This document shows, one piece after another, positions 22,488-33,552 of a stretch of 64,000 nt of DNA. Source of the DNA: Physcomitrium patens. Taxonomy: Eukaryota; Streptophyta; Bryopsida; Funariales; Funariaceae. Position numbers and translations under genes: made by a program. The notes under the pieces were generated by a model. That model was not told the origin of the DNA, searched no databases, and worked only from the letters and a program-made list of their open reading frames with translations. Each line of letters starts with the position of its first letter. The first letter of the stretch is position 1. The stretch covers positions 5,264,784 to 5,328,783 of the forward strand of contig NC_037269.1 in NCBI RefSeq assembly GCF_000002425.4, given 5' to 3'.

Positions 22488-25400
22488 CGCAATCACAAAA
22501 TGAGGAGTATGGCTGTAAAAGAAGGCAATATGTCAAAAAACAAGTTTGTTCAGCTACAATAGGGACCGTGCAGCTGGAACCTTGCACAACATCTAGTAAA
22601 GGTCTTATTCTCTCCTCAGAGCCCTCTCCTTGTTTTACATTAAATGTTATTTTAGGACCTAAACATTACAGAGTCTCTACCTTGTTAGATTCAGGAGCCT
22701 CAGCGTGTTTTTTAGATGAAGAATTTACTAAAAGACATAGTATATCTTTGGTAAAGAAAACTAAACCTGTTCATGTAGAAGTCATAGATGGTCGTCCATT
22801 GTCTTCTGGAGATATTACTCATGAAATCTTTCCTATAGAAGTAATAATCAATGGTCATAATAGTTTTGTAGTATTTAATATCATTAAATCTCCCTCTAAT
22901 CCAGTCATTTTAGATTTATCGTGATTAAAAAAATACAACCCTCAAATAGATTGGATTTCCCAAACTCTTACTTTTTCTAAAAGTACAACTAATAGTATAA
23001 TTAATCAAGTAGAGAATCATAAGTCTAGTTCAATTAAATCCATATTTATAGGTGCAAAAGCTTTCTTGCATGCTGCTATGAAAGAATCACCATATATTAT
23101 TTATGCCACATCCATTTCTACTGGTGAAAAGACTTCAAGTGGCATTCCAAGCCAATATCAAGAATTTTAAGATGTATTTGAAAAAAAGAATACAGATACA
23201 CTCCCGCAACATCATCCCTAAGATTGCTCAATTGACCTTCAAGAAGGAGCACAACCGTCATTCGAACCAATCTACAGTTTATCACAAAATGAGTTGGCTG
23301 AACTCAAAGAGTATATTGAAGAAAATCTAGCCAAGAATTTCATACGCCATTCTAAATCTCTGACAGGAGCTCCAATTCTATTTGTGAAGAGAAAAGATGG
23401 ATCATTGCAGATGTGTGTTGATTATTGAGGACTCAACAAGATTACCATCAAGAACAGGTATCCACTACCTTTAATATCTGGACTTCTTGATCAGCTCAAT
23501 CAAGCTAAGATCTATACAAAAATAGATCTTTGAGGAGCATACAATCTAGTACGCATCAAAGAAGGAGATGAATAGAAGACTGCATTTCAAACTAGGTATG
23601 GACATTTTGAATACAACGTCATGCCTTTTGGACTTACAAATGCACCAGCAGCTTTTCAACATCTAATGAATGATATTTTTCGAAAGTTTTTGGACGATTT
23701 TGTAGTTTGTTATCTAGACGACATCTTGATCTATTCTAAGAATCTAGAAGAACATGAACTTCATGTTCGTCGTGTATTACAAAAATTAAGAGATGCAGGA
23801 CTCTATGCCAAGAAAGAAAAGTGTGTGTTCCACACTACTCAAGTCGATTTCTTAGGTTACATCATTTCAAATGATGGACTTATGATAGATCCTAAGAAAG
23901 TTCAAACTATTATAGACTGGAAGATCCCAAAAACGGTAAGAGATGTCTAATATTTTTTGGGATTTGCCAACTACTATCGGATCTTCATCAAAGACTTCTC
24001 TCGAGTTGCAGCTCCACTTACACGTTTGACTTGTAAAGACAAACTCCAATGGAATCAAGAAGCGAAAGTTACTTTTGAATCTTTGAAGACAGCATTTGTT
24101 TCTGCATCAATCTTATATCGTGTTGAATTTTTCAAAGCATTCTTTATAAAAACAGATGTATCAGACTTTGTTCTGGGTGCGGTTTTATCACAAATGGGAA
24201 CAGATGACAAACTTCATCCACTAGCCTTTCATTCAAGAAAATTCTCAGCAGCAGAAATCAATTATGAGATCCATAACAAAGAACTTCTTATAATTGTGGA
24301 TTCTTTTTAAGAATGGTGTCATTATCTAGAAGGCGCTTCCAGTCTAGTCACCGTATATACGGATCACAAGAACCTCGAATGTTTTATGTCAATACACATA
24401 TTAAATTATCGCCAAGCTCGTTGGAGCATGTCTTTATCAAGATTTGAGTTCATCATTACTTATCGGCCAGGAAAACAACAAGGTTTGTCCAATGTCTTGT
24501 CTAGACATTCTTATCTTGCACCAAAAGAAGAAAATACAGCTTTTGAGCAGCAAAGAACGATTCTCTTGAAGCCGGAGCAATTTCATCTTCGAGCAATAAA
24601 ATCAACATTGACCGTTGATTTAACTTTTCTTAAGCAAGTCTAGTTAAGTATGTCTTCAGACCTTCTTCTTCATGATATCAAGAATAATTCTTCTAAATCT
24701 CATGATCCTTCTAAATTTGAGTTCAAGAACAACCTACTCTATTTCAAAAGATGCCTATATGTTACAAAAGGAGAAGCACGTTTACGTATTCTTCAAGCTC
24801 GTCATGACTTCCTAGCAGAAAGACATTTTGGATACAATAAGATTTTGGAGCTGATATCTAGGGATTTTTGGTGGCCTCTTATGTCGAAGGCAGTCAAAGA
24901 TTTTGTAAAATCATGTGATGTTTGCTGAAGATCGAAAACTCCTCGTCATTGACCTTTTGGACTTTTTCAGCCATTATTCATTCGTGAACAACCATAGTCT
25001 TCTGTTTCTATGGACTTCATCACGGATCTTCCAATCTCAGGTTCTTATGACTCTATATTCGTGATAGTAGATTGTTTTACTAAGATGGCACATTTTGTAC
25101 CATGTACAAAATCTATCATAGGTGAAGAAACAGCTAAGCTCTTTCTTGACAATATCTATCGCTATCATGGATTACCCAAGGATATTATATCAGATAGGGG
25201 AATTCAATTTATATCAAGATTTTGGCGGACTCTTTTTAAGATTCTAAAAGTTGATATAAAACTATCTTTGGTATTTTATCCTCAAACTGATGGACAAACG
25301 GAGCGTGTTAATCAAGTTTTGGAACAATATTTAAGATATACTATTAACTACCAAGAAGATGATTGGACAACTTTTTTGCCATTGGCAGAGTTTACTTACA

Positions 25401-26056
25401 ATAACACGATACATTCTTCTACAAAACAAACACCTTTCTTTACTAATTATGGTTATCATCCATGACTTGATATTTTTGATTTTTCAAAAGTTGATAATCC
25501 TGCTGCGAAAGATTTGGCAATTCATTTATCAGAGCTACATGCAACGATGAAGGCACAGTTAAAAGAGGCTCAAGAACAACAAAAGGTCAATGCGGATGTC
25601 TATCGAAAGGAACAACCACCATTCCTCTTAGATGATAAGATATGGCTACTTTATCACAATATCAAGACCACTCGTCTTTGTGACAAGTTGGACTATCGAA
25701 GGTTGGGACCATTTTCTATTTCTGCACAAATCAATCCAATTGCATATTGTTTACATCTATCGGAGTCAATAAAAATCCATCCAGTATTCCACGTGTCTCT
25801 TCTTGAACCATACAAGATAATGAACATACCAAGAAGACGACAAGTTCTACCACCTCCTATAGAAGTGGACAATAATGAAGAGTTTGAAGTAGAAGAAGTC
25901 TTAGATTCAAGGCGGCGCCAAAATAAATTAGAATATCTTATCCATTGGCATGGATATGGTATTAGTGAACGCACATTGGAGCCAATAAAGAATCTTACAA
26001 ATGCAATAAAGGCGGTGGAGGCTTTTTATCAACGAAATCCATCAAAATCAAAATGA
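22433..26056 (+). pseudogene. pol: protease, RT, RNase H, integrase, chromodomain (left copy)
   Basis: One reading frame without frameshifts over 3.6 kb but with about a dozen stops. Protease: LDSGASACFLDEE near 22685. RT: ILFVKRKDGSLQMCVDY near 23370, [18 protein letters not shown] (23627 on) and catalytic YLDD (about 23712). RNase H: TDVSDFVLGAVLSQM (24150) and DHKNLE (24360). Integrase: zinc region near 24780-24930, core MDFITDLP..DSIFVIVDCFTKMAHF from 25010, YPQTDGQTERVNQ near 25280. Chromodomain 25880-26053: FEVEEVLDSRRRQNKLEYLI, HWHGYG, LEPIKNLTNA. Stops at conserved Arg (DY*GLN, DL*GAY), Gln (RDV*) and Trp positions arise from transitions; one (near 23219) does not. From the integrase zinc region (about 24819) on, this is inferred to be Y's own sequence. 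Confidence 0.9.
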
Positions 26057-26106
26057 AAACCTTTTTTATAAAACAAACAATATCTAGGCAAGATAAAATT
26101 CTACTT

Positions 26107-26373
26107 TCAATTCTTGTTCGTAGCTTCTTTGTAGTAGTGACGCTCAGGAGATAGAGAATCAACAACCACTGGATTCGACTCAAGAGCCTTCATTTGCTGA
26201 CCTGTCAGATGAGACATTATGATTGTCACAACCTTGAAGACGATGCAATCAAGATGAAGATCTTCAAGAACAACATGTTCTTCCTCGAATAGATGGCGAG
26301 ATACAACGCGTTTGGTATCACGATTTGGGAAGGGACTCCCGATGTTTGGTGATTGTGCTAGAGATAGGAACAA
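26107..26373 (-). CDS. Antisense open frame in the 3' region (88 residues)
   Basis: Opposite in direction to the element; open from ATG (26373) to stop at 26107. Same frame open in X (32505-32771, 88 residues, about 19 differences), W and V. Motifs SPNIGSPFPNRDTK and SRHLFEEEHVVLEDLHLD. No family recognised, no signal or membrane segment. It may be a conserved aORF or a chance frame kept because its codons are insensitive to the prevailing transitions. Confidence 0.35.
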   Translation of the reverse strand: MFLSLAQSPNIGSPFPNRDTKRVVSRHLFEEEHVVLEDLHLDCIVFKVVTIIMSHLTGQQMKALESNPVVVDSLSPERHYYKEATNKN

Positions 26374-26600
26374 CTCCTAATGGTATTCCAAATATTCTAT
26401 TCGAAGGAAGTTATGAAGGCCTCAACAATGATAAAGTAATTGGGTGGTCTTCCCGCCTTGGTATAGGACACTACCGATGGTTGAGAGGCCCTATCAATCA
26501 TCTTCAAAGAAAACAAAGATCAGAGTATGTGGCGAATACAATTCGTCGCATCATAGATTTTCCCAACATATGATGATCGCTCCTCGTGGAACTCGTCCCT

Positions 26601-26614
26601 AGAAAGGGGGGTAA
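26601..26614 (+). promoter_or_regulatory. Polypurine tract before LTR2
   Basis: AGAAAGGGGGGTAA directly before TGTCAC; position and composition fit the plus-strand primer. The counterpart before LTR4 is AGAAGGGAAGGTAA. Confidence 0.75.
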
Positions 26615-27175
26615 TGTCACGGATAAAATCATGTAAGCTAATAATTACATATATAAATAGGTAGAAATAAGTAAAAGTAGATAAAAGTAAGTAAATTCTA
26701 TAGTATTTAATATGGAAGGTTTCTAGAAGCTTCATAGACGCTGTTTTGACTTCATAGGTGTCTTTAATTGACTTTTTGGATTAGAAACATGGTCAACAAG
26801 TTGGCCATGTGCCACACATGTTGTTAGCTTGAAGATCAAGCTAATGATGTGGCCCACATGTAGAAGAACTTGCCTTATAAGTCAAGGCATGTGTCCTACA
26901 AAGTCAACACATATTAGAGGTCCTATAGAACGTCGCCACGTAGCCCCTAGTTAGATAGTATATATAAAGACAAGAGTGAAGGCTTCTTCACTCTTGTCAA
27001 CTCCTTTCTTGCTTCTAGTCTAGTTTCAAGGGTCTCTAGTTTTCTTGTCTTTTGGCAATAGCCATTCCAGTTTCTCTTTCAATGTATATACTTGTTTATA
27101 CATATTTTGTTATCTCTCTTTGAGTGAAGGCTCACTTGTTTGAATTATTTTTTCATCGAGTTCTTGTCGTTGATA
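26615..27175 (+). repeat. LTR2 (Y 3' LTR)
   Basis: 561 bases, TGTCACGGATAAAATC..CTTGTCGTTGATA (end C-to-T). Twenty bases longer than LTR1 through a GTAGAAATAAGTAAAAGTAG-type insertion shared with LTR3. Its right end joins integrase coding sequence in reverse orientation. Confidence 0.9.
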
Positions 27176-27180
27176 CCTGC
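27176..27180. other. Target-site duplication of Y, CCTGC
   Basis: Reverse complement GCAGG; partner GCAAG at 31216-31220 (one G-to-A). Both lie at the same codons of the integrase zinc region (position of Ala-Gly in AGHFG). Confidence 0.8.
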
Positions 27181-29565
27181 TACTGAGAAGTCGTTATGAG
27201 CTTGAAGAACACGTAAACGTGCTTCTCCTTTTGTAACATATAGGCATCCTTTGAAATAGAGTAGGTTGTTCTTGAACTCAAATTTAGAAGGATCATGAGA
27301 TTTAGAAGAATTATTCTTGATATCATGAAGAAGAAGGTCTGAAGACATACTTAACTAGACTTGCTTAAGAAAAGTTAAATCAACGGTCAATGTTGATTTT
27401 ATTGCTCGAAGATGAAATTGCTCCAGCTTCAAGAGAACCGTTCTTTGCTGCTCAAAAGCTGCATTTCCTTCTTTTGGTGCAAGATAAGAATGTCTAGACA
27501 AGACATTGGACAAACCTTGTTGTTTTCCTGGCCGATAAGTAATGATGAACTCAAATCTTGATAAAGACATGCTCCAACGAGCTTGGTGATAATTTAATAT
27601 GCGTATTGACATAAAACATTCGAGGTTCTTGTGATCCATATATACGGTGACTAGACTGGAAGCGCCTTCTAGATAATGACACCATTCTTAAAAAGAATCC
27701 ACAATTGTAAGAAGTTCTTTGTTATGGATCTCATAATTGATTTCTGCTGTTGAGAATTTTTTTGAATGAAAGGCTAGTGGATGAAGTTTGTCATCTGTTC
27801 CCATTTGTGATAAAACCGCACCCAGAACAAAGTCCGATGCATTTATTTTCATAAAGAATGCTTTAGAAAATTCAACACGATACAAGATTGGTACAGAAAC
27901 AAATGCTGTCTTCAAAGATTCAAAAGCAACTTTCGCTTCTTGATTCCATTGGAGTTTGTCTTTACAAGTCAAACGTGTAAGTGGAGCTGCAACTCAAGAG
28001 AAGTCTTTGATGAAGATCCGATAGTAGTTGGCAAATCCCAAAAAACATTAGACATCTCTTACCGTTTTTGGGATCTTCCAGTCTATAATAGTTTGAACTT
28101 TCTTGGGATCCATCATAAGTCCATCATTTGAAATGATGTAACCTAAGAAATCGACTTGAGTAGTGTGGAACACACACTTTTTTTTCTTGGCATAGAGTCC
28201 TGCATCTCTTAATTTTTGTAACACACGACGAACATGAAGTTCATATTCTTCTAGATTCTTAGAATAGATCAAGATGTCGTCTACATAACAAACTACAAAA
28301 TCGTCCAAAAACTCTCGAAAAATATCATTCATTAGATGTTGAAAAGCTGCTGGTGCATTTGTAAGTCCAAAAGGCATGACGTTGTATTCAAAATGTCCAT
28401 ACCTAGTTCGAAACGCAGTCTTCCATTCATCTCCTTCTTTGATGCGTACTAGATTGTATGCTCCTCAAAGATCTATTTTTGTATAGATCTTAGCTTGATT
28501 GAGCTGATCAAGAAGTCTAGATATTAAAGGTAGTGGATACCTGTTCTTGATGGTAATCTTGTTGAGTCCTCAATAATCAACACGCATCTGCAATGATCCA
28601 TCTTTTCTCTTCACAAATAGAATTGGAGCTCCTGTCAGAGATTTAGAATGGCATATGAAATTCTTGGCTAGATTTTCTTCAATATACTCTTTGAGTTCAG
28701 CCAACTCATTTTGTGATAAACTGTAGATTGGTCCGAATGACGGTTGTGCTCCTTCTTGAAGGTCAATTGAGCAATCTTAGAGACGATGTTGCGGGAGTGT
28801 ATCTGTATTCTTTTTTTCAAATACATCTTGAAATTCTTGATATTGGCTTGGAATGCCACTTGAAGTCTTTTCACCAGTAGAAACGGATGTGGCATAAATA
28901 ATATATGGTGATTCTTTCATAGCAGCATGCAAGAAAGCTTTTGCACCTATAAATATGGATTTAATTGAACTAGACTTATGACTCTCTACTTGATTAATTA
29001 CACTGTTAGTTGTACTTTTAGAAAAAGTAAGAGTTTGGGAAATCCAATCTATTTGAGGGTTGTATTTTTTTAATCACGATAAACCTAAAATGACTGGATT
29101 AGAGGGAGATTTAATGATATTAAATACTACAAAACTATTATGACCATTGATTATTACTTCTATAGGAAAGATTTCATGAGTAATATCTCCAGAAGACAAT
29201 GGACGACCATCTATGACTTCTACATGAACAGGTTTAGTTTTCTTTACCAAAGATATACTATGTCTTTTAGTAAATTCTTCATCTAAAAAACACGCTGAGG
29301 CTCCTGAATCTAACAAGGTAGAGACTCTGTAATGTTTAGGTCCTAAAATAACATTTAATGTAAAACAAGGAGAGGGCTCTGAGGAGAGAATAGGACCTTT
29401 ACTAGATGTTGTGCAAGGTTCCAGCTGCACGGTCCCTATTGTAGCTGAACAAACTTGTTTTTTGACATATTGCCTTCTTTTACAGCCATACTCCTCATTT
29501 TGTGATTGCGTCATTTCTTTGGACAATGTTGAGCAGTGTGTTTTGGTTCTCCACAATATAAACAT
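27176..29565 (-). pseudogene. pol 5' part, inverted copy (protease to integrase zinc region)
   Basis: Minus strand. Contains the same protease, RT and RNase H as 22433-24818, with only a few differing residues (two in the 163-residue protease-region frame) and most of the same stops (DY*GLN, DL*GAY, RDV*, DSF*). RT active site here is YVDD. It ends at the integrase zinc-domain codons DFSVAG, where LTR2 abuts; the continuation of this reading lies in forward orientation from 31216. Confidence 0.9.
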
Positions 29566-30425
29566 AATCCTTCTTGACGATGATGATTCTTTTCTTGCTC
29601 AGTAAGAAGTTTGAAACGTACTGCATCAATTTGCATATCCTCTACTTTCGAATGTATGTGTTGAAGAGGTGTTGGTATTGCCATTGAATTATAGTAACGT
29701 TGAGGTCCACTTGTATGGTTCTCAGATCAAAATTCAAAAAGGCGATTGTCGCACTTCACAGCAAAGTCAATTGCTTGACTCAATGTTTGAGGATCAGGTA
29801 AGTTGAGCATTAATTTTTTTACTTCATATTGTAATCCGTAGAAAAATTGGCTAATAAGTGCAACATCATCCCACTTGATATCAGTTACAAGTTGTCAAAA
29901 TTGTGAAGCATATAATGTAATTGATCGATTGCTTTGTCATAAAATACGGATCTCATTGGTTGTAACACGAATTGCATCATATTCTCCATACATAGATCGA
30001 AACTCCACCAAAAAAGCCTCTAGATTATCCAATATTAGATCTCGTCATTCAAGAAAAGAAAAAAACCACAATAGTACTGAACCTGAAAGAAGCATACTAA
30101 TGAATCTAACTTGCAATCCTGGAGTTGGATAGCTTTGGGGTCGAAGTTCAATCACAAGTTGAACTTAATTGATAAATCCTCGAAACTTAGATCTGGTACC
30201 ATCAAACTTCTCGGGTAGGACAATTCTTGGTTCTCTAACATTTAAAGTGCGTTTCACCATAGGAAAAAGGACATGGTTTGGTGCAGATGTTGAAGCAGCT
30301 CCAACCATTTCTATATCTTCACTTCCTGCCAATCTTATTGCTCCTTGTGGTGGTAAATTGAGTTGATGCATCGCAAGCATTAACTCCCTCAATTGTTCTT
30401 ACATTTGTGCCATTGCACTCTTCAT
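29511..30425 (-). pseudogene. gag, inverted copy
   Basis: Minus-strand counterpart of 21573-22487; same 915-base length, the same zinc knuckle, the same first stop after MKSAMAQM and the same stop before SEN. Capsid-like and C-terminal regions align without indels by eye. Confidence 0.88.
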
Positions 30426-30642
30426 TTCAATAAGTTTTACTATGATAACACTTATAAGAAAGAAAATGTCTAATATTGCTCAAGACAGTTAGAAGAGAGG
30501 ACTTGAGAACAAAGAAAATACTAAGGACAATATCAATTTTGAAGAGGGTAATCCGCAACTTCTAATATGCTTATATCTTATCAAGAAAAAGGGGTAATCC
30601 ACTCTTAATCAAGATTAGACAAAGCTCTGATATTGTCGATAT

Positions 30643-30653
30643 ACTCTTGTCAA
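30643..30653 (-). promoter_or_regulatory. Primer-binding site of the inverted copy
   Basis: ACTCTTGTCAA on the plus strand, that is TTGACAAGAGT in the element's sense, two bases from LTR3. Same self-priming complement. Confidence 0.65.
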
Positions 30654-30655
30654 TC

Positions 30656-31215
30656 TGTCAAGGACAAGAACTCGATGAAAAAATAATTCAAATAAGTAAG
30701 CCTTCACTCAAAGAGAGATAACAAAATATATATAAACAAGTATATATATTGAAAGAGAAACTAGAATGGCTATTGCCAAAAGACAAGAAAACTAGAGACC
30801 CTTGAAACTAGACTAGAAGCAAGAAAGGAGTTGACAAGAGTGAAGAAGCCTTCACTCTTGTCTCTATATATTCTATCTAACTAGGAGCTACGTGACGCAT
30901 TCTATAGGACCTCTAATATGTGTTGACTTTGTAGGATACATGCCTTGACTTACAAGGCAAGTTCTTCTACATGTGGGCCACATAGTTAGCTTGATCTTCA
31001 AGCTAACAACATGTGTGGCATGTGGCCAACTTGTTGACCATGTTTCTAATCCAAAAAGTCAATTAAAGACACCTATGAAGTCAAAGCAGCATCTATGAAG
31101 CTTCTAGAAAGCTTTCATATTAAATACTATAGAATTTACTTACTTTTACGTACTTTTACTTATTTCTACCTATTTATATATGTAATTACTAGCTTACATG
31201 ATTATGTCCGTGACA
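30656..31215 (-). repeat. LTR3 (Y 5' LTR, inverted)
   Basis: 560 bases; minus-strand start TGTCACGGACATAATC at 31215, end TTGACA at 30656. Shares the 20-base extra segment and the ATCATGTAAGCT motif with LTR2. Retains the TATA region and the 13-base hairpin. Confidence 0.9.
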
Positions 31216-32454
31216 GCAAGATATTTTGGATATAATATGACTTTGGAGCTGATATCTAAGAATTTTTGGTGGCCTCAATTGTGGAAGGCAGTTAAAGATT
31301 TTGTACAATCATATGATGTTTGCTCAAGATCAAAAACTCCTCGTCATCGGCCTTTTGGACTTCTTTAGCCATTACCCATTCCAGAACAAGCATGGTCTTC
31401 TATTTCTATGGACTTCATCACGGATCTTCCAATCTCAGGTTCTTATGATTCTATATTCGTGATAGTAGATCGTTTTATCAAGATGGCACATTTAATACCA
31501 TGTACAAAATCTAGCATAGGTGAAGAAACAGCTAAGCTCTTTCTTGACAATATCTATCGCTATCATGAATTATCCAAGGATATTATATCAAATAGGGGAA
31601 TTCAATTTGTATCAAGATTTTGGCGGACTCTTTTTAAGATTCTAAAAGTTGATATAAAACTATCTTTGGTATTTTATCCTCAAATTGATGGACAAACGGA
31701 GCGTGTTAATCAAGTTTTGGAATAATATTTAAGATATTCTATTAACTATCAAGAAGATGATTGGACAACTTTTTTGCCATTGGTAGAGTTTACTTACAAT
31801 AACACGATACATTCTTCTACAAAACAAACACCTTTCTTTACTAATTATGGTTATCATCCATGACTTGATATTTTTGATTTTTCAAAAGTTGATAATCCTG
31901 CTGCGAAAGATTTGGCAATTCATTTATCAGAGCTACATGCAACGATGAAGGCACAGTTAAAAGAGGCTCAAGAACAACAAAAGATCAATGCGGATGTCTA
32001 TCGAAAGGAACAACCACCATTCCTCTTAGATGATAAGGTATGGCTACTTTATCACAATATCAAGACCACTCGTCTTTGTGACAAGTTGGACTATCGAAGG
32101 CTGGGACCATTTTCTATTTCTGCACAAATCAATCCAATTGCATATTGTTTACATCTATCGGAGTCAATAAAAATCCATCCAATATTCCATGTGTCTCTTC
32201 TTGAACCATACAAGATAATGAACATACCAAGAAGACGATAAGCTCCACTTCCTCCTATAGAAGTGAACAACAATGAAGAGTTTGAAGTAGAAGAAGTCTT
32301 AGATTTCAGGCGACATCAAAATAAATTGGAATATCTTGTCCATTAGCACGGATATGATATTAATGAACGTACATAGGAGCCAATAAAGAATCTTACAAAT
32401 GCAACAAAGATGGTGGAGGCTTTTCATCGACAAAATCCATCAAAATCAAGATGA
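31216..32454 (+). pseudogene. X pol, 3' part: integrase core and chromodomain
   Basis: Begins inside the integrase zinc region (RYFGYNMTLELISKNFWW) right at the duplication. Integrase core MDFITDLP (31408) with DSIFVIVDRF, NRGIQF (Asp to Asn of the usual DRG), QIDGQTERVNQ; then the LHATMKAQLKEAQEQQ segment (31930) and a chromodomain (32280-32450) with stops at VH*HGYD and ERT*EP (Trp to stop). Ends TGA 32452-32454. More damaged than the Y-derived copy at 24819-26056, consistent with X being older. Confidence 0.85.
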
Positions 32455-32504
32455 AAACCTTCTTTATAAAAGAAACAACATCTAGGCAAGATAACATTCT
32501 ACTT

Positions 32505-32771
32505 TCAATCCTTGTTTGTAGCTTCTTTGTAGTAGTGACGCTTAGGATATGGAGAACCAACAACCAGCAGATTCGACTCAAGAGCCTTCATTTGCTGACT
32601 TACCGGATGAGATATTACGATTGTCACAACCTTCAGGACGATGCAATCGAGATGAAGATCTTCAAGAACGACATGTTCTTCCTCAAATAGATGGCGAGAT
32701 ATAATGCATTTGATATCACGATTTGGGAAGGGACTCTCGATGTTTGGTGATTTTACTAGAGGTAGAATCAA
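32505..32771 (-). CDS. Antisense open frame in X 3' region (88 residues)
   Basis: Same position, direction and length as 26107-26373, starting MILPLVKSPNIESPF and containing SRHLFEEEHVVLEDLHLD. It stays open although X's sense frames are broken. Confidence 0.35.
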   Translation of the reverse strand: MILPLVKSPNIESPFPNRDIKCIISRHLFEEEHVVLEDLHLDCIVLKVVTIVISHPVSQQMKALESNLLVVGSPYPKRHYYKEATNKD

Positions 32772-33011
32772 CTCCTAATGGTGTTCCAAATATTCTATTT
32801 AAAGGAAGTTATGAAGGCCTCAACAATGATCAAATAACTAGGTAGTCTTCCCACCTAGTATAAGACATTACCGATGGTTGAGAGGCCCTATCGATCATCT
32901 TCGAAGAGAATAAAGATCAGAGTATGTGGTGAATATAATTCGTCGCATCATAGATTTCTTCAACATATGATGACCGCTCCTCGTGGAACTCATCCCTAGA
33001 AGGGAAGGTAA

Positions 33012-33552
33012 TGTCACAGACATACTCATATAAGCTAATAATTACATATACAAGTAGGTAAAAGTAAGTTAATTCTATAGTATTTAATATGGAAGCTTCC
33101 TAGAAGCATTATAGACACTGCTTTGACTTCATAGGTATCTTTAATTGATTTTTTGGATTAGAAACGTGGTCAACAAGTTGGCCATGTGCCACACATGTTG
33201 TTAGCTTGAAGATCAAGCTAACTATATGGCCCACACGTAGAAAAACTTGCCTTGTAAGTCAAGGCATGTGTCCTAGAAAGTCAACACATATTGGAGGTCT
33301 TATAAAACATCGCCACGTAGCCCCCAGTTAAATAGTATATGTAGAGACAAGAGTGAAGCCTTCTTCACTCTTGTCAACTCCTTTCTTGCTTCTAGTTTAG
33401 TTTCAAGGGTCTCTAGTTTTCTTATCTTTTGGTAATAGCCATTCTAGTTTATCTTTCAATATACGTACTTATTTATTTATATTTTATTACCTTTCTTTGA
33501 GTGAAGGCTCACTTATCTGGATTGTATTTTCATCGAGTTCTTGTCCTTGACA
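33012..33552 (+). repeat. LTR4 (X 3' LTR)
   Basis: 541 bases, TGTCACAGACATACTC..CTTGTCCTTGACA, followed by the duplication CAAGG. Closest to LTR1. Polypurine tract AGAAGGGAAGGTAA at about 32998-33011. Confidence 0.9.

Larger units (their letters stand above)
20803..33552 (+). mobile_element. X/Y composite: two nested chromoviruses scrambled by an inversion
   Basis: 12.75 kb flanked by a perfect 5-base duplication CAAGG. Order on the plus strand: LTR1, gag, pol, 3' region, LTR2; then in reverse orientation pol (5' part), gag, LTR3; then in forward orientation the 3' part of pol, 3' region, LTR4. LTR1 pairs with LTR4 (both CATACTCATAT, ACAAGTAGGTAAAAG) and LTR2 with LTR3 (both ATCATGTAAGCT and an extra ~20 bases GTAGAAATAAGTAAAAGTA). 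The second pair has its own duplication in integrase coding sequence (CCTGC at 27176-27180, reverse of GCAGG; GCAAG at 31216-31220). This fits insertion of Y antisense into X followed by recombination between the oppositely oriented 5' halves. Confidence 0.85.

Noticed and set aside
23867-24058. Minus-strand frames opposite RT (also 21632-21829, 21866-22123, 22393-22587, 25693-25974)
   Set aside because: Shadows of gag/pol coding sequence; they recur in the inverted copy only because the arms are identical.
20803-27175. Intact autonomous retrotransposon
   Set aside because: Complete in layout with two LTRs, but about a dozen stops in pol and several in gag, the two LTRs belong to different elements, and the flanks do not form a duplication.
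27176-31215. Inversion produced by retroviral autointegration (LTR ends attacking the element's own integrase region)
   Set aside because: The junction geometry fits, but LTR1 pairs with LTR4 and LTR2 with LTR3 by shared indels, which needs two separate elements. Nested antisense insertion plus inversion explains LTRs and both duplications with fewer steps.
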